Assembly: GCA_020442965.1 (NCBI GenBank)
Contig: JAGRJB010000500.1
Coordinates: forward strand, 1-5,457
DNA: 5,457 nt
Source of the DNA: Pseudomonadales bacterium
GTDB taxonomy: Bacteria > Pseudomonadota > Gammaproteobacteria > Steroidobacterales > Steroidobacteraceae
Direction of reading: 5' to 3'
The notes under the pieces: generated by a model
Told to the model about the DNA's origin: nothing
Seen by the model: only the letters and a program-made list of their open reading frames with translations
Database searches by the model: none
In this document: positions 1 to 5,457 of the stretch, piece by piece
How positions within the stretch are numbered: the stretch's first letter is position 1
Layout of the letters: each line of letters begins with the position of its first letter
Translations under genes and position numbers: made by a program

Positions 1-1
1 G

Positions 2-139
2 AAACTCATGGACGTGCTGAATACGCGCTATCAGAAATATCTGACGCCACCGCCCATGGACGACGCGCGTCCCAATGAAACGACCTGGACGGTCGTCAAG
101 AAATGGCTGGATGAGAAGCGCGCTGCCGAGAAAAAGTAA
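2..139 (+). CDS. C-terminal fragment of an unidentified protein (5' end outside window)
   Basis: An open frame enters from the left edge and ends at TAA (137-139), giving the last 45 residues of a protein. The tail is hydrophilic and highly charged, with a TPPPMDD segment, a tryptophan-containing stretch (TTWTVVKKWLDEK) and a lysine/glutamate-rich end (KRAAEKK) that probably forms an amphipathic helix. I do not recognise the family and assign no function. The frame is supported by natural-looking amino-acid composition and by a stem-loop starting about ten bases after the stop. In the two other plus-strand frames the composition is poorer. An internal ATG lies at 8-10, but nothing suggests it is the true start, so the fragment is treated as 5'-partial. 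Confidence 0.6.
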   Translation, partial: KLMDVLNTRYQKYLTPPPMDDARPNETTWTVVKKWLDEKRAAEKK

Positions 140-148
140 AATCGCATG

Positions 149-200
149 CGCAAACGTGGCGTTCGCACGCTCCAAAACGTGCGGACGCCACGATTTTGCG
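149..200 (+). terminator. Strong stem-loop after the first gene, terminator-like
   Basis: Arms CGTGGCGTTCGCACG (155-169) and CGTGCGGACGCCACG (178-192) pair over 15 bp with one G-U wobble and an 8-base loop (CTCCAAAA). Six further pairs (149-154 with 195-200) can form if the AT at 193-194 is bulged. The stem starts 10-16 bases after the TAA at 137-139 and is followed by ATTTT, a short U-tract. This fits a rho-independent terminator with a weak U-run. Because of symmetry and the AAAA in the loop it could instead be a processing or RNA-stability hairpin. It also argues against starting the next gene upstream of about 200. Confidence 0.6.
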
Positions 201-245
201 ACTCGTGCCGCAGACGACCGGACGGCGCGGGCCGACACTGCAGTG

Positions 246-761
246 ATGATGGTCAGATTCGCAGCCCTTGCCTGGTTCACATTCACGTGCGCAGCTTTCG
301 GTGCGACCGCGAGTGCCAACGGCGCGGCCTCCCGGCCTGGCCAACTGACCGTCTCCGTACTGTGGGACGACGCCATGACCAATCAGCAGGCCGGCGTCTG
401 GATGGGCTACCTATTCGCTCGGGTGCAATACGTGTCGGATCACGCACCCGAATATCCCAACGTACCGGGCATCGTACAGGCGCGCTTCGCTGAAGAGGTG
501 CACGCGCGCAGCGAAGCCGTCGAAATCTACCGCGACTTGCGCGCGCGCAAGCCCAACATGGCCAACGACTACTTCGATGAACTCGAACGTGTGTACGCCG
601 CCGGCTTCATGTCCGAATATGTCTGGCGTTACCTGAAGCGCGCGGAGTGGACGCAACCCGCCACCAAACTACGCGAGAGCGAGTTCGAGCGCTGGGCCCA
701 GGAACAGATCCCTAACCACCATGCGGTGACCCGCGGCAGGATCGTGCTGGCAGCGAAGTAA
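246..761 (+). CDS. Putative exported protein of unknown function (171 aa)
   Basis: I do not recognise this family. The frame is open from position 75, but the first codons would overlap the preceding gene and run through the hairpin, so the ATG at 246 (or the adjacent ATG at 249) is preferred. From there the protein opens as a typical Sec signal peptide: MMVR, a hydrophobic core (FAALAWFTFTCAAFGA), then Ala-Ser-Ala at residues 22-24 as a likely signal-peptidase I site. The mature part is about 147 residues, has no cysteine, and is rich in aromatic and charged residues that look largely helical (for example EEVHARSEAVEIYRDLRARK and DYFDELERVYAAGF). The expected location is the periplasm or outside the cell. 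No good Shine-Dalgarno is visible before 246, so the start is uncertain; GTG at 243 is another option. It converges on the CoA-transferase gene and is not part of that operon. Confidence 0.62.
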   Translation: MMVRFAALAWFTFTCAAFGATASANGAASRPGQLTVSVLWDDAMTNQQAGVWMGYLFARVQYVSDHAPEYPNVPGIVQARFAEEVHARSEAVEIYRDLRARKPNMANDYFDELERVYAAGFMSEYVWRYLKRAEWTQPATKLRESEFERWAQEQIPNHHAVTRGRIVLAAK

Positions 762-766
762 GCTGC

Positions 767-786
767 GCCGCGAACTGACACGCGGC
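767..786. terminator. Short inverted repeat in the convergent gap, possible bidirectional terminator
   Basis: The 29 bases between the two convergent stop codons contain GCCGCG (767-772) and CGCGGC (781-786), an exact 6-bp inverted repeat with an 8-base loop (AACTGACA). It sits where both transcripts should end. There is no U-tract on either side, so intrinsic termination is doubtful and rho-dependent termination is at least as likely. Confidence 0.25.
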
Positions 787-790
787 ACGC

Positions 791-1969
791 TCAGCTCTGC
801 TCGACCACCGCGTCTGCGATGAGCTGGTCGATGTCGCCGGTGGATACGCCAAGTCGCCGCAGAATCTCCACCGTGTGCTCGCCCGAGGACGCCAGAACGG
901 TACCCCGCGCCACGCGCTTGCCATTCATCTCGATCGGCAAAGTCGGTAGCTTCACTGTGCGACCATCGGACAGCGTCACGTCCGCCAACCCGCCGCTCGC
1001 GAGCAAATGCGGGTCATCGAACATGTCCTCTGGCCGGCCGATTGGTGCAAAAGGAATGCCCGTGTGCTCGAGCTTGGTGATCAATTCGTCGCGCGTGTAC
1101 CGCCGCAACAGCTCGCGTACCTGCGGCATCAACTTGTCGCGCGCGAGTACGCGTTGGTTGTTAGCCTTGAAATCGGGGTCGGCCGCCAATTCCTTGAGCT
1201 CGAAAGTGGCACAGAATTTCTGCCACAGGGAGTCAGACACGACACCGACAAACACCTGCTGTTCGTCCTTGGTGTCGAACACGTCATAGATCGCCCAGGC
1301 TGAAATCCTGGCTGGCATGGGCGCCGCTGGCTTGCCCGTAACCGCCATTTGCGCCATGTGCTGACCGATCATGTAGATCGTGGTCTCGAACAAGGAACTC
1401 GACACTTTCTGCCCGAGTCCGGTGGCGTGCCGCTGCTGCAACGCCGCGAGAATCGCGATGACCCCAAACATGCCACCCGAGATATCGATCACGGACGAGC
1501 CTGCCCGCAAGGGCTTTCCCGGCGGGCCCGTCATATACGCAAGGCCGCCCATCATTTGCGCCACCTCATCGAGCGCGGTGCGATGCTCGTAGGGCCCCGA
1601 GAGAAAGCCCTTCTCAGAGCAGTAGATCAGCCGAGTGTTGGTCTTGGATAGCTCCTCGTACGAGAGCCCCAAACGATCGAGCGCACCCTGGCGGAAGTTC
1701 TCGATCAGCACATCGCTCTTGGCCACGAGCCGCTTGGCGACGTCAAGGCCTCGCGGATCCTTGAGATTGAGCACGATACTTTTCTTGTTGCGGTTGTAAG
1801 TCGGAAAATAGCCAGCACCCGATCCTAACAACCGTCGCGTGGCATCGCCGCCGATCGGCTCCACCTTTATTACGTCGGCACCGAGCTCGACCAGAATGGC
1901 GCCCACCGCGGGACCCATGACCATGTGAGTGAACTCGACGACCTTGATTCCTGCGAGCGGCAATGCCAT
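791..1969 (-). CDS. CaiB/BaiF family (family III) CoA-transferase
   Basis: This 392-residue protein has the usual length for a cytoplasmic family III CoA-transferase, which moves CoA between carboxylates through an aspartyl-CoA intermediate. The N-terminus carries the family pattern (GIKVVEFTHMVMGP, then ELGADVIKVEPIGGDATR at about 28-45). NYN/NKKS-type and LIENFRQGALDRLGL segments follow at about 58-102. The catalytic aspartate is probably D162 in SSVIDISGG, equivalent to Asp169 of formyl-CoA transferase. A typical ATGLGQKVSSSLFET stretch follows (182-196), and the C-terminal GIPFAPIGRPEDMFDDPH segment is conserved. The ATG at 1969 is preceded by a good ribosome site (GGGGA, about 7 bases upstream). 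It is the last gene of the minus-strand operon, 37 bases after the lyase. Pairing with an HMG-CoA-lyase homologue suggests it activates the acid the lyase cleaves: citramalate, 3-hydroxy-3-methylglutarate or a relative, perhaps using succinyl-CoA (inference). The family call is secure; the substrate is not known. Confidence 0.95.
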   Translation of the reverse strand: MALPLAGIKVVEFTHMVMGPAVGAILVELGADVIKVEPIGGDATRRLLGSGAGYFPTYNRNKKSIVLNLKDPRGLDVAKRLVAKSDVLIENFRQGALDRLGLSYEELSKTNTRLIYCSEKGFLSGPYEHRTALDEVAQMMGGLAYMTGPPGKPLRAGSSVIDISGGMFGVIAILAALQQRHATGLGQKVSSSLFETTIYMIGQHMAQMAVTGKPAAPMPARISAWAIYDVFDTKDEQQVFVGVVSDSLWQKFCATFELKELAADPDFKANNQRVLARDKLMPQVRELLRRYTRDELITKLEHTGIPFAPIGRPEDMFDDPHLLASGGLADVTLSDGRTVKLPTLPIEMNGKRVARGTVLASSGEHTVEILRRLGVSTGDIDQLIADAVVEQS

Positions 1970-2006
1970 GAAGATTCCCCGAAATTACTGAAGGGTATAT
2001 TGTTAG

Positions 2007-2954
2007 TCAGACGGCGGCCATCGAACGTGTTGCCGGCACGAAACCGAGCGGCAGTCCCGCATCGGGCGTGAAACCGTACAGTTCCTCGCCGGGCAGCGCA
2101 TCACTCAGGATCTTGCGCACCGCCAGCAGCTTCGGAAGATCTATTCCGGCGGCGAGGCCCATGGCCTCGAGCATGAATGCCAGATCCTCGGTCACGATGT
2201 TGCCGGACGCGCCCGGCGCAAACGGGCATCCACCCAAACCGGCCATCGAACTATCGAACGTGGTGATACCGACCTCGAGCCCCGCGACGACATTGGCAAG
2301 CCCGAGACCCCGCGTGTTGTGCAAATGCAAGCCGGAAAGATTGTGATCCCCCACCGCGCGCCTGACGCGACGCACGAGATCCTTGACTTGCGCGGGGTTT
2401 GCGTAGCCGGTCGTATCCGACAGGCCCACTTCATCACAGCCGGCCTCCATGAGTTGCTCCGCCAACCGGACCACCTTGTCCGCGGGCACTATCCCCTCCA
2501 GCGTGCAACCAAATGCAGTGGATAGCCCGCCTTCGAATTTGGGTCGCTGCGCCTGCGGCTGCGCGCGAATCAAGGCAACAATATTGCGCGTTTCGTCGAG
2601 CATCTGTGCGTGCGTTCTACGCACGTTCTTGAGACTGTGTGTTTCGGAGCACGACAACGGAATGGTGATCTTGTGTGCACCGGACTTCACTGCGGCTTCA
2701 CCGCCCTTCAGATTCGGCACTAACACCGCAACCGTGAGCCCCGCAATCGAGCGAGCATGAGCCACGACGTCGGCGGTGTCCGCGAGCTGTGGCAGGATGT
2801 GCGCGGGCACGAAGCTACCGACCTCGATCTCACGTACCCCGGCCGCGGCCAATGCGCTGATCCAGGCCTTCTTGGCCGGCAGTGGCATCACCGACTTGAT
2901 ACTCTGCAGGCCATCGCGTGGACCAACTTCGCTGATCAAAATTTCCTTGCTCAT
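2007..2954 (-). CDS. HMG-CoA lyase family protein (DRE-TIM metallolyase; possibly citramalyl-CoA lyase)
   Basis: This 315-residue protein has the family's usual length and a complete set of landmark residues. EVGPRDGLQ (9-17) holds the catalytic Arg13 and metal ligand Asp14, matching human HMGCL Arg41/Asp42. Glu44 in IEVGSFVP matches Glu72. LSDTTG (178-183), HLHNTRG (His210, His212) and GLGGCPFAPGASGN (catalytic Cys243, metal ligand Asn252) match the human active site. The family reaction is a metal-dependent retro-Claisen cleavage of a 3-hydroxyacyl-CoA, HMG-CoA giving acetyl-CoA and acetoacetate. Differences from the classic enzyme include HNT in place of HDT after the metal histidines, and FGCTLEG where human HMGCL has LGCPYEG. 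Related enzymes cleave (R)-citramalyl-CoA, so HMG-CoA is not certain as the substrate. Its ATG overlaps the leuD stop by four bases (ATGA), implying translational coupling, and AGGTGG lies 4 bases upstream of the start. The protein is cytoplasmic, with no targeting signal. Confidence 0.93.
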   Translation of the reverse strand: MSKEILISEVGPRDGLQSIKSVMPLPAKKAWISALAAAGVREIEVGSFVPAHILPQLADTADVVAHARSIAGLTVAVLVPNLKGGEAAVKSGAHKITIPLSCSETHSLKNVRRTHAQMLDETRNIVALIRAQPQAQRPKFEGGLSTAFGCTLEGIVPADKVVRLAEQLMEAGCDEVGLSDTTGYANPAQVKDLVRRVRRAVGDHNLSGLHLHNTRGLGLANVVAGLEVGITTFDSSMAGLGGCPFAPGASGNIVTEDLAFMLEAMGLAAGIDLPKLLAVRKILSDALPGEELYGFTPDAGLPLGFVPATRSMAAV

Positions 2955-3580
2955 GGCCCACCTATGTCATAGATCCAGGGTCGCGCGAACTTGTCAGCCT
3001 GGTGGAAAGCCCTGATCGCGGCGGCATGCTTCTGCGTCAGGTCGATCGCATCAAGGCCCTCGAGCAGCATCTCCTTCGGCTCGCTTGCGAGATCGAAGTG
3101 ATACGTCTGATCGTTTGCCCGAACCACCTGAGCGGGCAAATCGAAGCTGACTCGGTTCTGCTGTGGGTCATCAGCGACCCAGGCGGCGATCGCAGCGATA
3201 TCTACGGCCGGCAGCTTCACTGGCAGAACGCCATTGCGGACGCAATTACTATGGAAGATCGGCGCAAAGCTCGGCGCAATGATGGCGCGGATACCGTACT
3301 CGGCCAACGCCCACACGGCATGCTCTCGACTGGAGCCGCAGCCGAAATTATCGCCGCCCAGCAACGCCTGCGTACCCGCATAGGCGGCCTGGTTCAACAC
3401 GAATTCGGGGTTGGGTTCGCGACCACCGATATGTGTGTAGCGCCAACCGGCAAACAACCCGTCCGCCAACCCAGTCTTGGAAACGGTCTTCATCTCTCGC
3501 GATGGAATGATCGCATCGGTATCGATGTTTGCACGGATCAAGGGCGCTGTGACTGCGGTCAATCGATTGAAAGCTTGCAT
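2951..3580 (-). CDS. leuD: 3-isopropylmalate dehydratase small subunit (LeuD-type)
   Basis: At 209 residues this is a full-length LeuD-type swivel domain, the small subunit that completes the active site of aconitase-family heterodimers. Visible landmarks are APLIRANIDTDAIIPSREMK (12-31), GLFAGWRY (41-48), PNPEFVLNQ (57-64) and the strongly conserved GGDNFGCGSSREHAVWAL (75-92), followed by GIRAIIAPSFAPIFHSNC. The frame stays open upstream to 3901, but that extension lies entirely inside the leuC coding region and has no LeuD similarity. The ATG at 3580, 13 bases after the leuC stop, matches the normal LeuD N-terminus (MQAFNRLTAV). An AGGG overlapping the leuC TAG is the likely ribosome site. 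Like its partner, it probably belongs to a paralogous branch rather than leucine synthesis, since no leuB follows. Substrate is inferred, not shown; citraconate/citramalate or an isopropylmalate-like acid are the main options. Confidence 0.9.
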   Translation of the reverse strand: MQAFNRLTAVTAPLIRANIDTDAIIPSREMKTVSKTGLADGLFAGWRYTHIGGREPNPEFVLNQAAYAGTQALLGGDNFGCGSSREHAVWALAEYGIRAIIAPSFAPIFHSNCVRNGVLPVKLPAVDIAAIAAWVADDPQQNRVSFDLPAQVVRANDQTYHFDLASEPKEMLLEGLDAIDLTQKHAAAIRAFHQADKFARPWIYDIGGP

Positions 3581-3593
3581 CGTACGTATGACC

Positions 3594-5006
3594 CTAGCTT
3601 GCCAACTCGCGAGCGTCAGCAATCTGACCTGCAATGGCACTCGCCACGACAGTCTCAGGGCTCGCAATGTGCGTACGCGTCTCGGGACCCTGGCGACTCT
3701 CGAAATTTCGATTGGTCGACGAGACAACTCGCTCGTGCGGCCCGAAGCTCTCGCCGCCAGCAAAAAAGCACATCGAACAACCCGACTCGCGCCATTCGAA
3801 CCCCGCGTTCTTGAATATCTTATCCAGGCCTTCTGCCTCCGCGTGCCGCTTGACGGAAGTCGAACCCGGCACGCAGATAGCCCGCACGCCCGGTGCCACA
3901 TGCTGCCCTTTCAGCAGCGCCGCGGCGCGACGCAAGTCTGACAACCGACTGTTAGTGCAAGAGCCGACGAACGCCGCGTCGATCTTGAGTCCCTTGAGCG
4001 GCGCCCCCGGCTTCACGTCCATATATTCGATCGCCCGCGCGTAAGCTTCGGCGCTCGCGCCACTCGCCGCCTGCATCGGAACCGGCTCAGATATCGAAAT
4101 CGCGTGTTGCGGACTCGTGCCCCAGCTGATCATCGGCGCCAGATCGCCGACATCGATGACGTGCTCGGCGTCGAAAACAGCACCTTCGTCGGTCCGCAGG
4201 TCTCGCCATGCCGCAACCGCCCGCTCCCATTCGGCGCCCCGCGGTACAAAACGGCGACCCTTCAGGTAGGCAAAAGTCTTGTCGTCCGGCGCAATGAAAC
4301 CCGTCACCGCCGAGAACTCTGTCGCCATGTTGCACAGCGTGAGCCGCGCTTCGATATCGAGTGCTGCGACCGCCGAACCTGCGTATTCGAGCGCGAAACC
4401 GTTGCCGCCCGCAGAGCCGAACCGACTGATCATCAGCAGACTCAGATCTTTGGCGGTGACCCCTGGTGCCAGGCGGCCCTCGAACCGTACGCGCATCGTC
4501 TTTGGTTTGCTCAGCCGTAGACAGCCGGTCGCCAGTGCGTGCTCCGCTTCGGTCGACCCGATGCCCCACGCGAACGCACCCATCGCTCCTTGCGTACAGG
4601 TGTGACTATCGGGACAGACAATCGTCGTGCCGGGTAACACGATGCCGAGTTCGGGCGAGATCACGTGCACGATGCCCTGATCAGCGTCGCGGACGTCAAA
4701 GAGATGAATCCCGGCGGCTCGCGCAGCTTCGCGCGTTTCGACGATAAAGGCCTTGCCCCCCGGCATCCGTGTTTCGTCGCCGCGTCCGGGCAATGTATCG
4801 ACGATGTGATCCATCGTGCAAAAGACACGACTCGGATCAAGGATCGGTCGGCCCGCTTCGCGCAATGACTTGAGCGCAATCGAGCCCGTACGCTCATGCA
4901 AGAACACCCGATCGATGGCGATCAGCGCGACGCCACCCGGCAGCTCTTTCACGAGATGCTGTCGCCAGAGCTTTTCAAACAGGGTCGAGCGGGCAGTTGC
5001 AGACAT
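3594..5006 (-). CDS. leuC: 3-isopropylmalate dehydratase large subunit (LeuC-type, divergent paralogue)
   Basis: This 470-residue protein matches LeuC in length. It binds a [4Fe-4S] cluster and, with the small subunit, dehydrates and rehydrates 2-/3-hydroxy-dicarboxylates. The N-terminus (ARSTLFEKLWRQH) is typical, followed by FCTMDHIVDT, then CPDSHTCTQGAMGAFAWGIG. The cluster cysteines are C350 in GSCTNSR plus C410 and C413 in GCSMC, with the same 60/63 spacing as E. coli Cys347/407/410. STNRNFESRQG near the C-terminus is also conserved. Departures from biosynthetic LeuC are CPDSHTCT instead of CGDSHTST, and CFFAGGESFGPHERVVS instead of the usual CLxMNxDxLxPGERCAS, suggesting a changed substrate. 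The ATG at 5006 was chosen because it gives the family N-terminus and has GGGG just upstream; an in-frame TTG at 5021 lacks a ribosome site. It is the first gene of the operon and diverges from the dehydrogenase gene. The family is certain; a role in leucine synthesis is doubtful. Confidence 0.9.
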   Translation of the reverse strand: MSATARSTLFEKLWRQHLVKELPGGVALIAIDRVFLHERTGSIALKSLREAGRPILDPSRVFCTMDHIVDTLPGRGDETRMPGGKAFIVETREAARAAGIHLFDVRDADQGIVHVISPELGIVLPGTTIVCPDSHTCTQGAMGAFAWGIGSTEAEHALATGCLRLSKPKTMRVRFEGRLAPGVTAKDLSLLMISRFGSAGGNGFALEYAGSAVAALDIEARLTLCNMATEFSAVTGFIAPDDKTFAYLKGRRFVPRGAEWERAVAAWRDLRTDEGAVFDAEHVIDVGDLAPMISWGTSPQHAISISEPVPMQAASGASAEAYARAIEYMDVKPGAPLKGLKIDAAFVGSCTNSRLSDLRRAAALLKGQHVAPGVRAICVPGSTSVKRHAEAEGLDKIFKNAGFEWRESGCSMCFFAGGESFGPHERVVSSTNRNFESRQGPETRTHIASPETVVASAIAGQIADARELAS

Positions 5007-5010
5007 GCCC

Positions 5011-5042
5011 CATTGTCGCAAAGCCGCTGCATAGTCGCAAAG
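5011..5042 (-). repeat. Two 13-base direct repeats just upstream of leuC
   Basis: Read toward leuC, CTTTGCGACTATG (5042-5030) and CTTTGCGACAATG (5023-5011) differ at one base and are spaced 19 bases start to start, close to two helical turns. The nearer copy ends 4 bases before the leuC ATG. They may be an operator, or a small duplication. The same bases could form a weak promoter: TTGCGA (5040-5035), 17 bases, GACAAT (5017-5012), each 4 of 6 to consensus. That promoter would give a nearly leaderless transcript. Confidence 0.35.
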
Positions 5043-5048
5043 ATGTGC

Positions 5049-5111
5049 CCAGCCAGCGGCCGGGCTGGCATCATCGAGCTACGCTGCGCCGAACTCGCCA
5101 GCCAGCCGGGC
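5049..5111. repeat. GC-rich imperfect repeats in the divergent intergenic region
   Basis: CCAGCCAGC-GGC-CGGGC (5049-5065) recurs as CCAGCCAGC-CGGGC (5098-5111), 49 bases apart, the first copy having three extra bases. The first copy also contains an inverted repeat, GCCAGC (5052-5057) and GCTGGC (5064-5069). They lie between two divergent starts, so an operator role is possible. In GC-rich DNA such short matches can also arise by chance. Confidence 0.3.
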
Positions 5112-5123
5112 AAACTGACGCGA

Positions 5124-5152
5124 TCGTCACAAGCCGGCATCGTCGGTACACT
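5124..5152 (+). promoter_or_regulatory. Candidate sigma-70-like promoter for the dehydrogenase gene
   Basis: TCGTCA (5124-5129) and TACACT (5147-5152) are separated by 17 bases; each matches 4 of 6 consensus positions. Transcription would begin near 5159, giving a leader of about 34 bases that carries GAGG (5184-5187), 5 bases before the ATG at 5193. The geometry is good but the hexamers are weak. Confidence 0.35.
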
Positions 5153-5192
5153 CTAAGGCGCAAGATTCGGATCAACCCTCAGCGAGGCCCAT

Positions 5193-5457
5193 ATGTCGTC
5201 AACCGATTTAACGCGCAGAGCTGCCATCGCAGGTGCCGGGCTGCTGCCATTTGTCACAATGGCCTCGGCTAACAACGCGCGTAGCACTACCAGTCCTCAA
5301 GCAAGCTTGGCAGACAAGGTCGTCGTGGTAACCGGCGCCACCTCAGGGATGGGCGCCGTGACTGCGCGCAGGCTCGCGGCCGCCGGCGCACGCGTTGCGT
5401 TTTGTGGCCGACGTGTGGACGAAGGCCGTGCCGTCGAGAAGTCGATCCGCGACGCCG
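5193..5457 (+). CDS. Short-chain dehydrogenase/reductase with Tat-like leader (3' end outside window)
   Basis: The first 88 residues of an NAD(P)-dependent short-chain dehydrogenase are present. After the leader, LADKVVVVTGATSGMGAVTARRLAAAGARVAF (about 39-70) is the first Rossmann beta-alpha-beta unit, with the cofactor motif TGATSGMG at 47-54. The following CGRR (71-74) places arginines after the second strand, which in this family favours NADP(H). The N-terminus is unusual: TRRAAIAGAGLLPFV (residues 7-21) resembles a twin-arginine signal with a hydrophobic core, then ASA at 24-26 as a possible cleavage site, about 15 residues before the SDR fold. Export of the folded, cofactor-loaded enzyme is therefore possible; the RR motif lacks the full consensus (S/T-R-R-x-F-L-K), so this is not certain. 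The gene is divergent from leuC, with GAGG upstream of its ATG. The catalytic Tyr-x-x-x-Lys lies beyond the edge, and the substrate is unknown. Confidence 0.85.
   Translation, partial: MSSTDLTRRAAIAGAGLLPFVTMASANNARSTTSPQASLADKVVVVTGATSGMGAVTARRLAAAGARVAFCGRRVDEGRAVEKSIRDA

Noticed and set aside
75..245. Upstream extension of the exported-protein frame to an ATG at 75
   Set aside because: It overlaps the end of the preceding gene, reads through the strong hairpin and gives an arginine-rich peptide with no sensible composition; the signal peptide at 246 fits much better.
819..1289. 156-codon plus-strand open frame antisense to the CoA-transferase gene
   Set aside because: It is the complement of a well-conserved enzyme, and its serine/arginine-rich translation resembles no protein family.
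3002..3814. 270-codon plus-strand open frame antisense to leuD and leuC
   Set aside because: It lies opposite strongly conserved leuD and leuC sequence, and its translation shows no recognisable domain; it is a GC-rich shadow frame.
3581..3901. N-terminal extension of leuD by about 107 residues
   Set aside because: The extension lies within the leuC coding region, is arginine-rich with no LeuD similarity, and the ATG at 3580 gives the expected 209-residue protein.
4087..4569. 160-codon minus-strand frame inside leuC
   Set aside because: It lies in another frame of the conserved leuC gene and yields an arginine/glycine-rich low-quality translation.
3594..5006. leuC and leuD as the cell's leucine biosynthesis genes
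   Set aside because: Not excluded, but downgraded: no leuB follows, the partner genes are a lyase and a CoA-transferase, and motifs after the Fe-S cysteines differ from the biosynthetic enzymes.
5007..5192. A small gene in the divergent intergenic region
   Set aside because: Open frames here (such as 4896-5156 and 4997-5272 on the plus strand) overlap leuC or the dehydrogenase start, lack ribosome sites and have biased composition.

Overview
This window is GC-rich bacterial DNA with dense proteobacterial-style gene packing. The proteins look like those of a metabolically versatile beta- or gammaproteobacterium, but that placement is an inference from family resemblance; no rRNA or other phylogenetic marker is present. 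I see no insertion sequence, CRISPR array, tRNA or rRNA.

Layout: the left edge holds the last 45 codons of a plus-strand gene I cannot identify, followed by a strong 15-bp hairpin that resembles a terminator. Next is a plus-strand gene for a small, probably exported protein of unknown function (about 246-761). It converges, across a 29-base gap, on a four-gene minus-strand operon that fills 791-5006. In transcription order the operon is a LeuC-type aconitase-family large subunit, a LeuD-type small subunit, an HMG-CoA-lyase-family retro-Claisen enzyme and a CaiB/BaiF (family III) CoA-transferase. Junctions are tight: 13 bases, a 4-base ATGA overlap, and 37 bases. A 186-base divergent intergenic region with short repeats separates leuC from a plus-strand short-chain dehydrogenase with a twin-arginine-like leader, which runs off the right edge.

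How the genes could work together (inference): the set is not a normal leucine operon, because leuB is not next to leuD and the LeuC sequence departs from the canonical pattern just after its Fe-S cysteines. The three activities form a logical catabolic chain. The LeuCD-type hydratase/isomerase would make a 2-hydroxy-2-alkyl-dicarboxylate such as (R)-citramalate. The CoA-transferase would load it with CoA. The HMG-CoA-lyase relative would then cleave it to acetyl-CoA plus a 2-oxoacid (pyruvate in the citramalate case). HMG, itaconate-related acids or 2-isopropylmalate are alternative substrates. The substrate cannot be read from sequence alone, and no transporter or regulator lies within the window.
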